Assembly: GCF_001468225.1 (NCBI RefSeq)
Contig: NZ_LNRU01000016.1
Location: 1-64,000 of the forward strand
Length of the DNA: 64,000 nt
Direction: 5' to 3'
Source: Sphingopyxis sp. H053
Lineage (GTDB): Bacteria > Pseudomonadota > Alphaproteobacteria > Sphingomonadales > Sphingomonadaceae
Below the pieces are notes generated by a model. The model ran no database searches, was not told the DNA's origin, and was given only the letters and a program-made list of their open reading frames with translations. The position numbers and the translations under genes were made by a program. This document shows, piece by piece, positions 25,431-35,273 of the stretch (within the stretch, counting starts at the first letter, position 1; each line of letters begins with the position of its first letter).

Positions 25431-27272
25431 CTAGATTACCGTTTCCATCGCCGCCAAAACAGCCGATCCGCCCTTTTCGGCTTCGTCGGCGTGATGGCGG
25501 AATAGGGCGAACAGTTCGCGGCCGACACCCAGCGCCGGCGGCGGCGCGACGGCGGGACTGCGCGCGGCCCAGATATCAGGATCGACGAGCGCGAGCACCT
25601 CGCCCTTGCGCGCGCAAACGCGGACAATGTCGCCATCGACGAGGAAGGCGAGCGGGCCGCTGACGCCGTCGATGCCGGGCAAGGCTTCGGGCGAGAGGTG
25701 GATCACCGCGGGGACCTTGCCGCTCGCGCCCGACATGCGGCCGTCGGTGAGCAGCGCGACGCGGAAGCCGCGATCCTGGAGCACGCCCAATGCCGGGGTG
25801 AGCTTGTGCAGTTCGGGCATGCCATTGGCGCGCGGGCCCTGGAAGCGCACGACGACGATGACGTCGCGTTCGAGTTCGCCCGCCTTGAACGCGGTCAGCA
25901 CCGCGTCCTGCGTGTCGAAGATCCGGCACGGCGCCTCGATCGTCCAGCGATCCTCGGCAACCGCGCTGGTCTTGATAATCGCGCGGCCGAGATTGCCCGC
26001 GAGCAGACGCATCCCGCCGTCGGGAGAAAAAGGCGCCGCAGCGGGGCGCAGCATGGTGTCGTCGCGGCTCTCGGCGGGCGCCGCCTGCCAGTGAAGTTCG
26101 TCGTTTACCAGCACCGGCTCCGATGCATAGTCGGCCATCGTCCCGCCAACCGTCAGCACGTCGCCATGAAGCAAGCCCGCGCCGAGCAGTTCGCGCACGA
26201 CATAGCCGATGCCGCCCGCGGCGTGGAAATTGTTCACATCGCCCGCGCCGTTCGGATAGACGCGCGCGAGCAGCGGCACCGCGTGACTGAGCTCGTCGAA
26301 ATCCTGCCAGTCGATGATGATCCCGGCCGCGCGCGCGATCGCGGGCAGGTGGATCGCATGGTTGGTCGAGCCGCCCGTGGCGAGCAGCCCGATCGCGGCG
26401 TTGACGATCGCTTTCTCGTCGACGCAGTGCGCCAGCGGGCGATAATCGTCACCGTCCCAGCCGATCTGCGCGACGCGATGCGTCGCGGCACGCGTCAGTT
26501 CCTGGCGCAGCTTGGTGCCGGGGTTGGTGAAGGCGCTGCCGGGAACATGGAGCCCCATCAGCTCCATCATCATCTGGTTGCTGTTCGCGGTGCCGTAGAA
26601 GGTGCAGGTGCCGGCGCCATGATAGCTCGCCGCTTCGGCTTCGAGCAGTTCGTCGCGGGTCGCCTTGCCCTCGGCATAAAGCTGGCGGACGCGCTGCTTT
26701 TCCTTGTTCGCGAGCCCCGAGGGCATCGGGCCCGCGGGGATCAGGATTTGCGGCAGATGGCCGAAGCGCAGCGCGCCGATCAGCAGGCCGGGAACGATCT
26801 TGTCGCAGATGCCGAGGAGCAGCGCGCTCTCGAACATCGCGTGGCTCAGCGCGATCACCGTGCCCTGCGCGATATTGTCGCGGCTGAACAGCGACAGGTC
26901 CATACCCGCCTGCCCTTGCGTCACCCCGTCGCACATTGCGGGAACGCCGCCCGCGACCTGCGCGGTCGCGCCGACTTCGCGCGCAAAAAGTTTGATCTGC
27001 TCGGGATAGCGGCCGTACGGCTGATGCGCCGAGAGCATGTCGTTATAGCTGGTGACGATGCCGATGTTCATTTCGGCGCCCGACCGGATCGCGGGCTTGT
27101 CCTCGCCCGACGCGGCAAAGCCATGCGCAAGATTGCCGCACGACAGGTTGCCGCGATTGGTGCCGGCTTCGCGCTGGCGGTCCATCAGGTCGAGATAAGC
27201 GGCGCGGCGCGGCGCGCTGCGTTCGATGATGCGGTCTGTGACCGCGGCGATGGTAGGGTGGAGATCAGTCAT
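25431..27272 (-). CDS. edd: 6-phosphogluconate dehydratase
   Basis: Edd converts 6-phosphogluconate to KDPG. It is an iron-sulfur dehydratase of the IlvD/Edd family. The 613-residue protein shows [40 protein letters not shown] (FeS cysteine), [39 protein letters not shown] and the C-terminal [20 protein letters not shown]. The length is normal. It lies between zwf and eda in the order expected for an ED operon. FeS dependence suggests oxygen and iron sensitivity, but no regulatory site was recognised. Confidence 0.97.
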   Translation of the reverse strand: MTDLHPTIAAVTDRIIERSAPRRAAYLDLMDRQREAGTNRGNLSCGNLAHGFAASGEDKPAIRSGAEMNIGIVTSYNDMLSAHQPYGRYPEQIKLFAREVGATAQVAGGVPAMCDGVTQGQAGMDLSLFSRDNIAQGTVIALSHAMFESALLLGICDKIVPGLLIGALRFGHLPQILIPAGPMPSGLANKEKQRVRQLYAEGKATRDELLEAEAASYHGAGTCTFYGTANSNQMMMELMGLHVPGSAFTNPGTKLRQELTRAATHRVAQIGWDGDDYRPLAHCVDEKAIVNAAIGLLATGGSTNHAIHLPAIARAAGIIIDWQDFDELSHAVPLLARVYPNGAGDVNNFHAAGGIGYVVRELLGAGLLHGDVLTVGGTMADYASEPVLVNDELHWQAAPAESRDDTMLRPAAAPFSPDGGMRLLAGNLGRAIIKTSAVAEDRWTIEAPCRIFDTQDAVLTAFKAGELERDVIVVVRFQGPRANGMPELHKLTPALGVLQDRGFRVALLTDGRMSGASGKVPAVIHLSPEALPGIDGVSGPLAFLVDGDIVRVCARKGEVLALVDPDIWAARSPAVAPPPALGVGRELFALFRHHADEAEKGGSAVLAAMETVI

Positions 27273-27282
27273 AAAATTTCCT

Positions 27283-27360
27283 CGTCGCCCCCGCGAAGGC
27301 GGGGGCCGCTATCGGCGCAGCGCAAGGTTGCCAGCGGCCCCTGCCTTCGCAGGGGCGACG
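27283..27360. repeat. Inverted repeat in zwf-edd spacer (CGTCGCCCCCGCGAAGG type)
   Basis: The left arm CGTCGCCCCCGCGAAGGCGG... (27283-27310) pairs with 27333-27360. It is the same family and the same length as 25351-25428. It fills almost the whole 96-base spacer, leaving little room for a separate promoter. Confidence 0.8.
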
Positions 27361-27368
27361 TGTTTTCC

Positions 27369-28832
27369 TCAATCATGCCAACTCGCTCCGTCGCGTTCGA
27401 TCAGCGCGATGGCGCTCGACGGGCCCCAGCTGCCCGCGGTGTAATTCTGCGGCGCCATATCGACCTCCGCCCAGGCATCGCGGATCGAATCGATCCACTG
27501 CCACTGCGCCTCGACCTCGTCGCGGCGGACGAACAAAGTCTGGTCGCCCTCGATGAAATCGAGCAGCAGACGTTCGTAGGCGATGCGCCGCCGCTCGCCG
27601 GCGAAGCTGTGCGAGAGCGAGACGTCCATCGTCACCTCTTTGAGCTTCACGCCGTCGCGGTCGAGGCCGGGCTGTTTCGCCATCACCTTGACCCGGATAT
27701 TTTCCTCGGGCTGCAGGTTGATGATCATGCTGTTCGCATCGAGCTTGCCCGCGCCGACGCGCGCGAAGATATTGTGCGGCACCGGCTTGAACTGGATCAG
27801 CACCTCCGACTTGCGCTGCGGCATGCGTTTGCCGGTGCGCAGATAGAAGGGCACGCCCTTCCAGCGCCAATTGTCGATATAGGCTTTGAGCGCGACGAAG
27901 GTTTCGGTGTTCGACGGGTTGCCGAGTTCGTCGGCATAGCCCGCGACCGCGCCGCCATTGACCGCGCCGCTGGTGTACTGACCCTTGACGCTGTGCGCTT
28001 TGACGTCGGCGGCGGTCATCTTGCGCAAGCTGCGCAGCAGTTTGACCTTCTCGTCGCGCACCGCGGTCGACGACACGCTCGACGGCGGCTCCATCGCGAT
28101 GATCGCGAGCAATTGCAGCATATGGTTCTGCACCATGTCCTTGAGCGCGCCGACCCCGTCATAATAGGAAACGCGGCCTTCGAGCCCGACGGTTTCGGCG
28201 ACGGTGATCTGGACATGGTCGATCGCCTGCGCGTTCCAGAGCGGCTCGAACAACATGTTGGCAAAGCGCAGCGCCAGCAGGTTCTGCACCGTTTCCTTGC
28301 CGAGATAATGGTCGATGCGGAACACGCGGTCCTCGGCAAAGGCGTCGCCGACCTGCGCATTCACGTCGCGCGACGAGGCGAGATCGTGGCCGATCGGCTT
28401 TTCCATCGCGATGCGGCATTCGGCGCAGGCGATGCCGGCGGCCTTGAGCCCCTGTGCGATCGGACCGAACATCGATGGCGGGGTCGAGAGATAGACGCCG
28501 ATGGGGCGGCCCATGCGGTCGCCGAGTAGCGCCGCAAGTTCGTCATAACCCGTGCCGGCGCCGGCATCGATCGCGCAATAATCGATGCGGTCGAGGAAGG
28601 CGGCGACACCCGCATCCTCGATACGGTCGGCGGGCAGATGCTCGGTGAGCGCATCGCGGACCTGCGCCTGAAACGCTGCACGATCCATTTTCGAGCGCCC
28701 CGATCCGATGATCGTCAGCGCGCCGGCAAGCAGCCCGTCGAGGTGGAGATTGTAGAGCGAGGGAAAGAGCATGCGCTGCGCCAGGTCGCCCGTCGCGCCG
28801 AACAGCACCAATGTTTCGACTTTCACGCTCAC
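27369..28832 (-). CDS. zwf: Glucose-6-phosphate 1-dehydrogenase
   Basis: Zwf oxidises glucose-6-phosphate to 6-phosphogluconolactone, feeding the ED pathway and producing NAD(P)H. The 487-residue form starts at a GTG with AAGGGG seven bases upstream; longer ATG starts have no ribosome binding site. Motifs are FGATGDLAQRMLFPSLYNL (nucleotide binding), the catalytic signature RIDHYLGKETVQNLLALRF, and FYLRTGKRMP. It is the first gene of zwf-edd-eda and divergent from glpD across 124 bases. Lactonase (pgl) and glucokinase genes are not in this window. Confidence 0.96.
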   Translation of the reverse strand: MSVKVETLVLFGATGDLAQRMLFPSLYNLHLDGLLAGALTIIGSGRSKMDRAAFQAQVRDALTEHLPADRIEDAGVAAFLDRIDYCAIDAGAGTGYDELAALLGDRMGRPIGVYLSTPPSMFGPIAQGLKAAGIACAECRIAMEKPIGHDLASSRDVNAQVGDAFAEDRVFRIDHYLGKETVQNLLALRFANMLFEPLWNAQAIDHVQITVAETVGLEGRVSYYDGVGALKDMVQNHMLQLLAIIAMEPPSSVSSTAVRDEKVKLLRSLRKMTAADVKAHSVKGQYTSGAVNGGAVAGYADELGNPSNTETFVALKAYIDNWRWKGVPFYLRTGKRMPQRKSEVLIQFKPVPHNIFARVGAGKLDANSMIINLQPEENIRVKVMAKQPGLDRDGVKLKEVTMDVSLSHSFAGERRRIAYERLLLDFIEGDQTLFVRRDEVEAQWQWIDSIRDAWAEVDMAPQNYTAGSWGPSSAIALIERDGASWHD

Positions 28833-28956
28833 AATCGTCCCCTTGGATAACATGAAAAGAATTGGGCGATACACGAAGCGAATGCAACGCGCATACGTAG
28901 GCCGCATACGATGTCGGCACTTGGCAAATCCGACAACGCTGCCATAGGAATTCGCC

Positions 28957-30507
28957 ATGGCCGACAGCCCTGCCCCTTATGATGTCATCGTCGTCGGCGG
29001 CGGGGTCAATGGCGCGGGTGTGGCGCGCGATGCCGCGGGGCGCGGCGCGCGCGTGCTGCTGCTCGAAGCGGGTGACCTCGCCGAGGGCACGTCGTCGAAA
29101 TCGACCAAGCTGATTCACGGCGGACTGCGTTACCTCGAACATTATGAATTCCGGCTCGTCCGCGAAGCGCTGAAGGAACGCGAAATACTGTGGGGCATCG
29201 CGCCGCACATCATCCGCCCACTGCGCTTTGTCCTGCCGCATCGGCCGGGGCTGCGGCCACGCTGGCTGCTGCGGCTCGGGCTGTTTCTCTACGACCATAT
29301 CGGCGGGCGCAAGAAACTGCCCGCGACGCGCTCGATCGACCTGCGCCGTCATACCGCGGGCGGGCCGCTGCAACCGCAATATGTCCACGGCTTCGAATAT
29401 TCGGACGGCTGGGCCGACGATGCGCGGCTGGTCGCGCTCAACGCGCGCGATGCCGCCGACCGCGGAGCGCGCGTTCGCACGCGGACGCGCGCCGAAATGC
29501 TGCGCTGCGAGGATGACTTGTGGGTCGTCGACGCGCGCGACGATCAGGGCCACCAATATCGCTTCACCGGCCGGAGCGTCGTGAATGCGGCGGGCCCCGC
29601 GGTGCTCGACCTTCTCAAACGCGCCGACGCCGAACCCGACCATCAGATGCGGTTGGTGCGCGGTTCGCATATCGTCGTGCGCAAGGTCTTCGAGCATGAC
29701 TATGCCTATTTCTTCCAGCTTCCCGACGGCCGCATCTTCTTCGCCATTCCTTATGAGCGCGACTTCACGCTGATCGGGACGACCGATCAGGACCATGACG
29801 GGCCGGCGAGCGAGGCGAAGGCGAGCGACGAGGAAATCGCCTATCTGTGCGAAGGCGCGAGCCTCTATTTCCGCACGCCCGTCACCCCCGCCGATGTCGT
29901 CTGGACCTATTCGGGCGTCCGACCGCTGATCGAGGATGGATCGGGCCGCCCCGAGGCGGCAACGCGCGGATACCGCATCGACCTCGACCTCGCCGAAGGT
30001 GCGCCGCTGCTCACCATCTATGGCGGCAAGATCACAAGCTATCGCCACGTCGCCGAAGCCGCGGTCGACGAGCTTGCCGATCATGTTCCGGCGCTGTCGT
30101 CCAAGCACTGGACCGCCAAGGCGCCGCTTCCCGGCGGCGATTTTCCGACGAATGGCGTGGCGGCGCTCAAGGCAGAATATAGGCTTTCCTATCCCTTCCT
30201 GACGGCGGCGACGGTCGACCGCATCACCCGCGCCTATGGCACTGATGCGCAGTCGTGGCTCGCCCAGGCCGAAGGTTGGGACGCACTCGGCGGCGAGATC
30301 GCGCATGGGCTCAGCGTGGCGGAACTGCGCTGGATGGCGATGCGCGAATGGGCGCGCACCACCGACGATGTCCTTTGGCGGCGCAGCAAGCTGGGGCTGC
30401 ATTTCACACCCGCGGAAACCGAGCGTCTTGCGGTTCATGTCGAACGCCTCGCTGGCGAAGCGCGGCAGTCGGACGTCGAATTTTTCGACGACGAGCGGAC
30501 CCGCTAG
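28957..30507 (+). CDS. glpD: Aerobic glycerol-3-phosphate dehydrogenase
   Basis: The 516-residue FAD enzyme at the inner membrane oxidises glycerol-3-phosphate to dihydroxyacetone phosphate and feeds the quinone pool. Features are the FAD loop YDVIVVGGGVNGAGVARDAA, the family signature GTSSKSTKLIHGGLRYLEHY, and GKITSYRHVAEAAVD near the C-terminus. The length is normal. It is divergent from zwf, with a shared 124-base regulatory region in which GCATACG appears twice 13 bases apart (28891 and 28904). No glpK or glpF is adjacent. Confidence 0.97.
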   Translation: MADSPAPYDVIVVGGGVNGAGVARDAAGRGARVLLLEAGDLAEGTSSKSTKLIHGGLRYLEHYEFRLVREALKEREILWGIAPHIIRPLRFVLPHRPGLRPRWLLRLGLFLYDHIGGRKKLPATRSIDLRRHTAGGPLQPQYVHGFEYSDGWADDARLVALNARDAADRGARVRTRTRAEMLRCEDDLWVVDARDDQGHQYRFTGRSVVNAAGPAVLDLLKRADAEPDHQMRLVRGSHIVVRKVFEHDYAYFFQLPDGRIFFAIPYERDFTLIGTTDQDHDGPASEAKASDEEIAYLCEGASLYFRTPVTPADVVWTYSGVRPLIEDGSGRPEAATRGYRIDLDLAEGAPLLTIYGGKITSYRHVAEAAVDELADHVPALSSKHWTAKAPLPGGDFPTNGVAALKAEYRLSYPFLTAATVDRITRAYGTDAQSWLAQAEGWDALGGEIAHGLSVAELRWMAMREWARTTDDVLWRRSKLGLHFTPAETERLAVHVERLAGEARQSDVEFFDDERTR

Positions 30508-30516
30508 ATCCTGACC

Positions 30517-31179
30517 CTAATCTGCGCCGAACTGCTCGGCGAGCTTGGCGCGCCTTACCTTCCACGTTTCGGCGAGCACAGGCACGTCGCGGAGCGCGCG
30601 CAGGTCCGCCGGGCGATCCTTCGCCTCACCGCCGATCAGCAAGGCGAACAGCGATGCCAGCGGCCATTCGGGATAAGGCCGCTCGACGAGGTCGAGCGCG
30701 TCGCCCGCACGCACCTGACCGGGTTCGAGCACGCGGTAATACCAGCCCGTCCGCCGCGTCTTGACCACCTGCGCCATCACGCCCTTGGCCTGAAAGCGAT
30801 GATCGAGTTTCCAGCACGGCTGGCGCGCCTGCGTCACTTCGACGAGCGCGGTGCCGAGGCGGAAGCGGTCGCCGAGGAAGACGTTCCGCTCGTCGAGACC
30901 GGCGGTCGAGATATTCTCGCCGAACGCGCCCGGTGCATCGAGCAACGGCGCATCGTCCAGATACCCCCGCCACCAATCATAATGATCGGCGGGGTAGTGA
31001 TGGATCGCCTTGTCGATGCCGCCATGCACCGTCCGGTCGGCCTGCTCGTCGCCGGCAAGGCCCATCGGACCGACGGCGACCACGTCCGCCACCGGCAGCT
31101 TGCCGATGGCGCTCGGTTCATCGTCGCCGCGGAAGGGGCGGACCTTGCCAAGCAGGACGGCGAGAATTTCGGCTTTCAT
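30517..31179 (-). CDS. MOSC domain protein (YiiM-like)
   Basis: The 220-residue protein is a stand-alone MOSC domain: VGPMGLAGDEQADRTVHGG, then HYPADHYDWWRG, GAFGENISTAGLDE and the conserved cysteine in QARQPCWKLDHRF. The C-terminal three-helix 3-alpha extension (WPLASLFALLIGG ...) matches the YiiM type. MOSC proteins bind molybdopterin and transfer sulfur or reduce N-hydroxylated substrates, which fits the molybdenum genes a few kilobases away. The start MKAEILAVLLG was chosen because the upstream extension is not homologous. It is convergent with glpD (9-base gap). Confidence 0.88.
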   Translation of the reverse strand: MKAEILAVLLGKVRPFRGDDEPSAIGKLPVADVVAVGPMGLAGDEQADRTVHGGIDKAIHHYPADHYDWWRGYLDDAPLLDAPGAFGENISTAGLDERNVFLGDRFRLGTALVEVTQARQPCWKLDHRFQAKGVMAQVVKTRRTGWYYRVLEPGQVRAGDALDLVERPYPEWPLASLFALLIGGEAKDRPADLRALRDVPVLAETWKVRRAKLAEQFGAD

Positions 31180-31219
31180 ACCCGCGATGGCATAAGCTCC
31201 GCCACCGAAATGGCAATCG

Positions 31220-32383
31220 TCAGGCTTGCGCGAGCACCGGGGCAGCGCGCTGGCGCGATGCCAGCACGATCGCGAGACCGGCAACCGCCATCACCGCGCC
31301 CGCAATCGACACCGCCGGAAAACCGAGACCGAGCCCGATCACCCCGCCGCCGACCGCCGCGCCGATGGCATTGCCGAGGTTGAACGCGCCGATATTGACC
31401 GCCGAGGCGAGGTTTGGCGCGTCGGAGGCCGCCTCCATCACGCGCATCTGGAGCGGCGGGACGATGGCGAAGGTCGCGACGCCCCACAGGAAGATCGTAA
31501 CCCCGGCCGCGATTGGCGAATACATTGTGACAGCAAACAGGATCAGCATCGCCGCAAGCCCGGTCAGCGAGACGATCAGGGTGCGGTCGATCGAACGGTC
31601 GGCAAAGATGCCGCCGAGCCAGTTGCCGGCGGTGAGGCCGAGGCCGTAAATCACCAGCATCGCGGTCACGAACAACGTCCCTGCCCCCGTCGCTTCCTTC
31701 AGGATCGGCGCGATATAGGTGAAGACGGTGAACATCGCGGCCGATCCGATCGCGGTGAGCGCCAATGCGACCAGCACCTCGCGGCGCTTCAGCACACCCA
31801 GCTCGGCGAGCATGTTGCCGCCTTCGGCGCGCGGGATGTCGGGAAGCGCGAAACGGAGCGCGGCCATGGTGAAGAGGCCCCATATCGCGATCGCGCCGAA
31901 CGCGGTGCGCCAGCCGAACGCCTCGCCGACCCACGGCGCGAGCGGCACGCCGATGACATTGGCGAGCGTCAGCCCCATGAACATCGCCGCGACCGCGCTC
32001 GCGCGCTTTTCGGGCGCGACGAGGCTCGCCGCGACAACCGATCCGACGCCGAAGAAGGCGCCGTGGTTGAGCGAGGTGATCACGCGCGCGACCATGAGCG
32101 TCGTGTAATCGCCCGCAATCGCCGACAGGAAATTGCCGAGCGTGAAGATCGCCATCAGGCCGATCAGCAAGGTGCGGCGGTTCATCTTTGCGGTGGTGAG
32201 CGTCATCAGCGGCGCGCCGATCAGCACGCCGAGCGCATAGGCCGACACGAGCAGCCCGGCGGCGGGGATCGAAACCCCCAGCCCTTCGGCCATGTCGGGG
32301 AGCAAACCCATCGGGGCGAATTCGGTGATGCCGATGCCGAAGGCGCCGGTCGCGAGCGCCAGTAGCGGGAAGTTGATTTTCAT
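31220..32383 (-). CDS. MFS transporter, arabinose-efflux/YdhP (DHA1) type
   Basis: The 387-residue protein has twelve hydrophobic segments, opening FPLLALATGAFGIGITEFAP, the typical first helix of the AraJ/YdhP/NepI drug:proton antiporter group. Motif A is present as GVLIGAPLMTLTTAKMNRR. It is likely an inner-membrane exporter of small molecules; the substrate is unknown. It lies 14 bases after the aldo/keto reductase gene on the same strand and is probably cotranscribed. Confidence 0.9.
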   Translation of the reverse strand: MKINFPLLALATGAFGIGITEFAPMGLLPDMAEGLGVSIPAAGLLVSAYALGVLIGAPLMTLTTAKMNRRTLLIGLMAIFTLGNFLSAIAGDYTTLMVARVITSLNHGAFFGVGSVVAASLVAPEKRASAVAAMFMGLTLANVIGVPLAPWVGEAFGWRTAFGAIAIWGLFTMAALRFALPDIPRAEGGNMLAELGVLKRREVLVALALTAIGSAAMFTVFTYIAPILKEATGAGTLFVTAMLVIYGLGLTAGNWLGGIFADRSIDRTLIVSLTGLAAMLILFAVTMYSPIAAGVTIFLWGVATFAIVPPLQMRVMEAASDAPNLASAVNIGAFNLGNAIGAAVGGGVIGLGLGFPAVSIAGAVMAVAGLAIVLASRQRAAPVLAQA

Positions 32384-32397
32384 GGGAGAGTATCCTG

Positions 32398-33432
32398 TCA
32401 GACGAGCGGCGGGTTCAGCCGGGCGAAACCCGCCTGCTGCCGATAGGGGGTGTGGGGATAGGGCGGCAGGACGTCGCTCGCCGCGTCGAGCACGGCGATT
32501 TGGTCTGCGGTCAGCGCCCAGCCGACGGCTCCAAGATTCTGGCGCAGTTGTTCCTCATTGCGCGCGCCGATGATCACCGACGACACGGTGGGGCGCCGGA
32601 GCAGCCAGTTGAGCGCGATCTGCGGCACCGTCTTGCCGGTTTCGGCGGCGACGGCTTCGAGCGCGTCGATCACGCGGTAGAGCATCTCTTCGGCGACGGG
32701 CGGCGCGAATTGCTCGGTTTCGTGCAGGCGGCTGCCCGCGGGAATCGGGCGGTCGCGCCCGATCTTGCCGGTCAGGCGGCCCCAGCCGAGCGGGCTCCAC
32801 ACCAGCGCGCCGATGCCCTGATCGGCGGCGAGCGGCATCAAATCGGCCTCATAGGCGCGCCCGATCAGCGAATAATAGACCTGGTGCGCGACGAAGCGCG
32901 GCGTGCCGAGGCGGTCGGCGGCGGCCTGCGCCTTCATCAACTGCCAGCCGGGATAGTTGGAAACGCCGGCGTAGCGCAGCTTGCCCGCGGCGATCAGCGT
33001 AGCGAGCGTGCCAATCAGTTCGTCGACCGGGGTCGAGGCGTCGAACGCGTGGAGTTGCAGCAGGTCGATATGGTCGGTGCCGAGCCGCCGCAGCGCATCT
33101 TCGACCGCGCGGATCAGACGGCTGCGCGAGGCGCCCCAATCCTGCGGCCCGTCGCCCATCGGCAGCCCGGTCTTGGTCGAGATGAGCACTGCGCCGCGGC
33201 GACCCTTGATCGCTTCGCCCAAAATCTCTTCGGACGCGCCGGTCGAATAGACGTCGGCGGTGTCGAACAGGGTGACCCCGGCATCGAGGCTGATGTCGAT
33301 CAGGCGCCGCGCCTCGGCGGCGTCGCTCGTGCCCCACGCGCTGAACAGCGGCCCCTGGCCGCCGAACGTCCCGGTCCCGAAACTCAACGCCGGAACGCGA
33401 AGCCCCGACGATCCCAATTGCCGATATTCCAT
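32398..33432 (-). CDS. Aldo/keto reductase
   Basis: The 344-residue NADPH-dependent oxidoreductase has a TIM-barrel fold and carries the AKR signatures: TLFDTADVYSTGASEEILGEA (catalytic Asp and Tyr), VLISTKTGLP (catalytic Lys), DHIDLLQLHAFDA (His) and VIIGARNEEQLRQNLGA (NADP binding). It probably reduces aldehydes or ketones. The start MEYRQLGSSGL is the family N-terminus. It is divergent from a LysR regulator across 89 bases and upstream of an MFS exporter, a usual regulator-target arrangement. Confidence 0.92.
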   Translation of the reverse strand: MEYRQLGSSGLRVPALSFGTGTFGGQGPLFSAWGTSDAAEARRLIDISLDAGVTLFDTADVYSTGASEEILGEAIKGRRGAVLISTKTGLPMGDGPQDWGASRSRLIRAVEDALRRLGTDHIDLLQLHAFDASTPVDELIGTLATLIAAGKLRYAGVSNYPGWQLMKAQAAADRLGTPRFVAHQVYYSLIGRAYEADLMPLAADQGIGALVWSPLGWGRLTGKIGRDRPIPAGSRLHETEQFAPPVAEEMLYRVIDALEAVAAETGKTVPQIALNWLLRRPTVSSVIIGARNEEQLRQNLGAVGWALTADQIAVLDAASDVLPPYPHTPYRQQAGFARLNPPLV

Positions 33433-33521
33433 GATCCTGCCCTTTCGATTACGTGTCGTACGCATAGATGGACTCGAGATGACAGGCGCAGTAGCGTCCA
33501 CGGGAGCCAAGGATTTTTGAA

Positions 33522-34436
33522 ATGAACGCAAAGATGGACGGTAGTGGCGATCGCGCGCGATCGATGGAGGTCTTCGCCGCTACCGTCGCGGAGGGCAGCT
33601 TTTCCGCCGCCGGCCGCTGCCTTGGCCTCACGCCGTCGGCGGTCAGCCGCACGATCGACCGGATCGAGACGCGGCTCGGCGTGCGCCTGCTGCTGCGCTC
33701 GACCCGCGCGCTCGCGCTGACCGCCGAGGGCGAGGCCTATCTGCGCGCCGCGCGGCGCATCCTCGCCGACCTCGACGATGCCGAGCAGGTCATCGCCGAT
33801 CAGGGCGCCCCGCGCGGGCGGCTGCGCGTCAGCGCGGCGCAGGCGCACGGGCGGCTGACCATCGTGCCCTTGCTCGGCGACTTCGTGCGCCTGCACCCGC
33901 ACATCCTCGTCGACATCAGCCTTGCCGACCGGCTCATCGACATTTCCGCCGGTCAGGCCGACGTCGCGATCCGTTTCGGCCCGCTGGCCGACAGCCCACT
34001 CACCGCGCGCAAGCTGGGCGAAAGCCGCCGCGTCATCATCGCTTCGCCCGCCTATCTCGCTGCGCACGGCACGCCGCGCGTGCCCGAGGATCTGCACGGC
34101 CATAATTGCCTGAACTTCAATTTCCGCCGCGCCGAGCCGACCTGGCCCTTCCGCGACGGCGACCGCGAATTCACGTTATCGGTGCAGGGCAATATCGAGG
34201 CGAACAATGGCGAGACGCTGGGACAGCTTGCGGCGGCCGGCGTCGGCATCGCGCGCGTCGGCGCGTTCAGCATCGCCGACCAGATCGCGAGCGGCGCGCT
34301 CGTCCCGATATTGGAGGACTATAATCCGGGCGATATCGAGGCGATCCACGCGGTGTTTGCTGGCGGCGCGAACACCCCGGCGCGGGTGCGCGTATTCGTC
34401 GACTTCCTCGCCGAACGGCTCGGCCGTGCCGGTTGA
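33522..34436 (+). CDS. LysR-family transcriptional regulator
   Basis: The 304-residue protein has an N-terminal winged helix (residues 14-75: EVFAATVAEGSFSAAGRCLG, then LTPSAVSRTIDRIETRLGVR) and a type-2 periplasmic-binding effector domain typical of the CrgA/DsdC subgroup (ISLADRLIDISAGQADVAIR). It is divergent from the aldo/keto reductase and MFS genes, so it probably controls them and itself from the 89-base intergenic region. The effector is unknown. Confidence 0.92.
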   Translation: MNAKMDGSGDRARSMEVFAATVAEGSFSAAGRCLGLTPSAVSRTIDRIETRLGVRLLLRSTRALALTAEGEAYLRAARRILADLDDAEQVIADQGAPRGRLRVSAAQAHGRLTIVPLLGDFVRLHPHILVDISLADRLIDISAGQADVAIRFGPLADSPLTARKLGESRRVIIASPAYLAAHGTPRVPEDLHGHNCLNFNFRRAEPTWPFRDGDREFTLSVQGNIEANNGETLGQLAAAGVGIARVGAFSIADQIASGALVPILEDYNPGDIEAIHAVFAGGANTPARVRVFVDFLAERLGRAG

Positions 34437-34451
34437 GACAGGCGAGCGCGG

Positions 34452-35273
34452 ATGCGGTACGGTGTGCCGATGAATCAGGAAATGATCGACCTTCCCGTCC
34501 GCCGCCTCGGTCTCGCCGAGCCCGGCGATGCGGCGCTGACCCGCAGCATCGCCATCGAGGCGCCGGTTTCGGTCGAGGTCGGCGGCATTGCCTATGCCGT
34601 GATGATGGCGACCCCGGCCGATCTTGAAGATTATGCGATTGGCTTTGCGCTTGGCGAGGGTCTGATCGAAACCCCGGGTCAGATCGGACGGATCGATGTG
34701 CAACCGATCGAAGGCGGTTGGGCGCTGCGCATCTGGCTACCTCCCGAACGCAACGCGCTCGCGCTCGAACGCGCGCGCAAGCGCGTGAGCGAGAGCAGCT
34801 GCGGGCTGTGCGGGATCGAGAATATCGAAGAGGTGTTGCGGCCGCTGCCGCCCGTGACCGCGCGCATCAGGGCCGATCGCACCGCCATCGCGGCGGCGCT
34901 CGCGGCGCTGCACGATCATCAGCCGCTCGGCCGCGCAACGGGTGCCGTCCATGCCGCTGCCTTCTGCTCGCCCGCGGGTGCCATCCTGCTCGCACGCGAG
35001 GATGTCGGGCGGCACAATGCGCTCGACAAGCTGATCGGCGCGCTGGCACGCGCGGGTATCGATCCCGCCTCCGGCTTTATCCTGTTGTCGGCGCGGTGCA
35101 GCTATGAGCTGGTCGAAAAGACGGTGCGCGCGGGTTGTCCGATGCTTGTCACCATTTCGGCGCCGACGAGCCTCGCCGCGACACGCGCGGTGCAGGCGGG
35201 GCTGACGCTCGTGACGCTGGCGCGGGCGGATTCGGCGCTGGTTGTCAGCGATCCGCACGGAATGATCGCATGA
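34452..35273 (+). CDS. fdhD: Formate dehydrogenase accessory sulfurtransferase FdhD
   Basis: FdhD passes sulfur from IscS to the molybdenum cofactor of formate dehydrogenase. The conserved CxxC is seen in SESSCGLCGIENIEEV near residue 116. Other family blocks are EDYAIGFALGEGLI, GAVHAAAFCSPAGAILLARE and DVGRHNALDKLIGALARAG, then SARCSYELVEK. An internal ATG at 34470 is an alternative start. The gene overlaps mobA (ATGA) and is 15 bases after the LysR gene. The predicted client, an FdhF-like enzyme, lies 1.1 kb downstream on the other strand. Confidence 0.96.
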   Translation: MRYGVPMNQEMIDLPVRRLGLAEPGDAALTRSIAIEAPVSVEVGGIAYAVMMATPADLEDYAIGFALGEGLIETPGQIGRIDVQPIEGGWALRIWLPPERNALALERARKRVSESSCGLCGIENIEEVLRPLPPVTARIRADRTAIAAALAALHDHQPLGRATGAVHAAAFCSPAGAILLAREDVGRHNALDKLIGALARAGIDPASGFILLSARCSYELVEKTVRAGCPMLVTISAPTSLAATRAVQAGLTLVTLARADSALVVSDPHGMIA

